Assembly: GCA_049582005.1 (NCBI GenBank)
Contig: JBAUTB010000237.1
Coordinates: forward strand, 1-39,576
Origin: Sivonenia sp049582005
GTDB lineage: Bacteria; Cyanobacteriota; Cyanobacteriia; Gloeobacterales; PMM-0068
Length of the DNA: 39,576 nucleotides
Direction of reading: 5' to 3'
The notes beneath the pieces are model-generated. The model was not told the DNA's origin. It searched no databases and saw only the letters and a list, made by a program, of their open reading frames with translations. Every line of letters begins with the position of its first letter. Positions within the stretch are counted from its first letter, which is position 1. The position numbers were made by a program, and so were the translations under genes. Of this stretch, positions 39,102 through 39,576 are shown piece after piece.

Positions 39102-39453
39102 CTGGAGAGAGAAGGATAGCGTGGATTTGGGTACAGACGCTGCCAAAGCGATGGGTTACTTCTTCGTTGGTGAAACGGACTACGCGCAGGCCTAAACTTT
39201 CTAAAACCGCTGTGCGGTGAGCATCATAAGCCTGGGCCTCTTCTGTTAAGTGGCTGAAGCCGTCCACTTCAATAATTAGGCGATGCTCGTGGATATAAAA
39301 ATCTGCGATATAGCCTTCAAGGGGACACTGGCGCCGAACTCGAAAAGGCAGGTGCCGTAAGAATTCGTACCAGAGTTTACGCTCGGTGTCGGTGGCGCTG
39401 CAGCGCATGTTGCGGGCTCTAGGGATGAGCTTTTTTGTATAGTGTTCTCGCAT
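39061..39453 (-). CDS. DUF559 (Vsr-like PD-(D/E)XK) nuclease-domain protein within a repeat-bounded unit
   Basis: A 130-residue protein matching DUF559, a very-short-patch-repair/restriction-nuclease-like fold. It begins with RARNMRCSATDTERKLWYEF, then LRHLPFRVRRQCPLEGYIAD and FYIHEHRLIIEVDGFSH, which holds the D...ExD/K metal-site pattern. LRVVRFTNEEV follows. DUF559 proteins are often solitary and associated with mobile DNA; biochemical activity is mostly unproven. Its C-terminal APLPGELSRRD is encoded by the left inverted repeat. The ATG at 39453 follows GAGGGG directly, which is too close for a normal site, so an internal ATG (MRCSATDT) at 39408 is possible. Confidence 0.88.
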   Translation of the reverse strand: MREHYTKKLIPRARNMRCSATDTERKLWYEFLRHLPFRVRRQCPLEGYIADFYIHEHRLIIEVDGFSHLTEEAQAYDAHRTAVLESLGLRVVRFTNEEVTHRFGSVCTQIHAILLSPEKAPLPGELSRRD

Positions 39454-39496
39454 CCCCTCGGTTTTAACCCTGCACCCGCAGCTTTCTCTCCCCCCA

Positions 39497-39542
39497 AAAA
39501 GCTCCCCTCCCAGGGGAGCTGTCCCGAAGGGACTGAGGGGTT
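39497..39542 (-). repeat. right 46-bp inverted repeat with two hairpins
   Basis: This is the reverse-complement partner of 39055-39101, identical except for a single-base gap. It contains the same GCTCCCC/GGGGAGC and GTCCC/GGGAC stems. It lies about 44 bp upstream of the DUF559 start. Together the two copies bracket a unit of about 490 bp at the right end of the window. Confidence 0.9.
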
Positions 39543-39576
39543 ACTGCGGATTGAGACTTACCGCTGGCTGTCCAGA

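Noticed and set aside
1..39576. CRISPR array, prophage or complete insertion sequence
   Set aside because: No regularly spaced direct repeats, no phage structural or integrase genes, and no transposase frame were found; the only repeat-bounded unit is the DUF559 element.

Overview
The window looks like the chromosome of a cyanobacterium, possibly an early-branching one. This rests on gene content only: an ABA4-like carotenoid-pathway protein (DUF4281), a GlcD-type glycolate oxidase subunit, a Uma2/DUF820 protein, pentapeptide repeats, a CPBP protease coupled to a FIST protein, an orphan PAS histidine kinase and a grpE-dnaK pair. The species assignment is inference.

Bases 1-7400 are accessory and partly decayed. 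They hold three gene fragments (a truncated SDR, a C45-like acyltransferase with an in-frame stop, and a DUF4336 protein with an internal deletion and frameshift). Among these sits an intact YoeB/YefM-type toxin-antitoxin module with a perfect palindromic operator. An aldo/keto reductase, a pentapeptide-repeat protein and a ferredoxin-double CDGSH iron-sulfur protein follow. Then come four small or poorly characterised genes, including a DUF2185 immunity-like protein and an EcsC/DUF697-like membrane protein.

Bases 7400-13700 carry an exported alpha-carbonic anhydrase, a 160-bp segment closed by a perfect 13-bp inverted repeat (candidate structured RNA), tRNA-Arg(ACG) with a clear promoter, an orphan PAS histidine kinase, an SDR convergent with it, acetyl-CoA synthetase and a Uma2 protein. 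Bases 13700-16550 hold a long exported GH3 glycosidase of Acidobacteria-like character; it lacks the loop that usually carries the acid/base glutamate. A NodU/CmcH-type carbamoyltransferase follows.

Bases 18400-34900 are mostly ordinary core genes: a CPBP-FIST pair joined by a GTGA overlap, a CNNM/CorC transporter, an NADPH-FMN reductase, pyrE, an ABA4-like protein, purB, glcD, a GH31 glucosidase and grpE-dnaK. Odd members are an M23/LytM protein that has lost most of its metal and catalytic residues, a voltage-sensor-like membrane protein of unknown function, and a small secreted cysteine protein followed by a frameshifted remnant of its own paralog.

Bases 35000-39576 contain an unrecognised two-gene operon (442 and 451 residues), argC, and at the right edge a DUF559 nuclease gene. 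That gene is bracketed by near-identical 46-47-bp inverted repeats, each able to fold into two hairpins. It has the architecture of a small, possibly undescribed mobile element and is the most interesting feature in the window.
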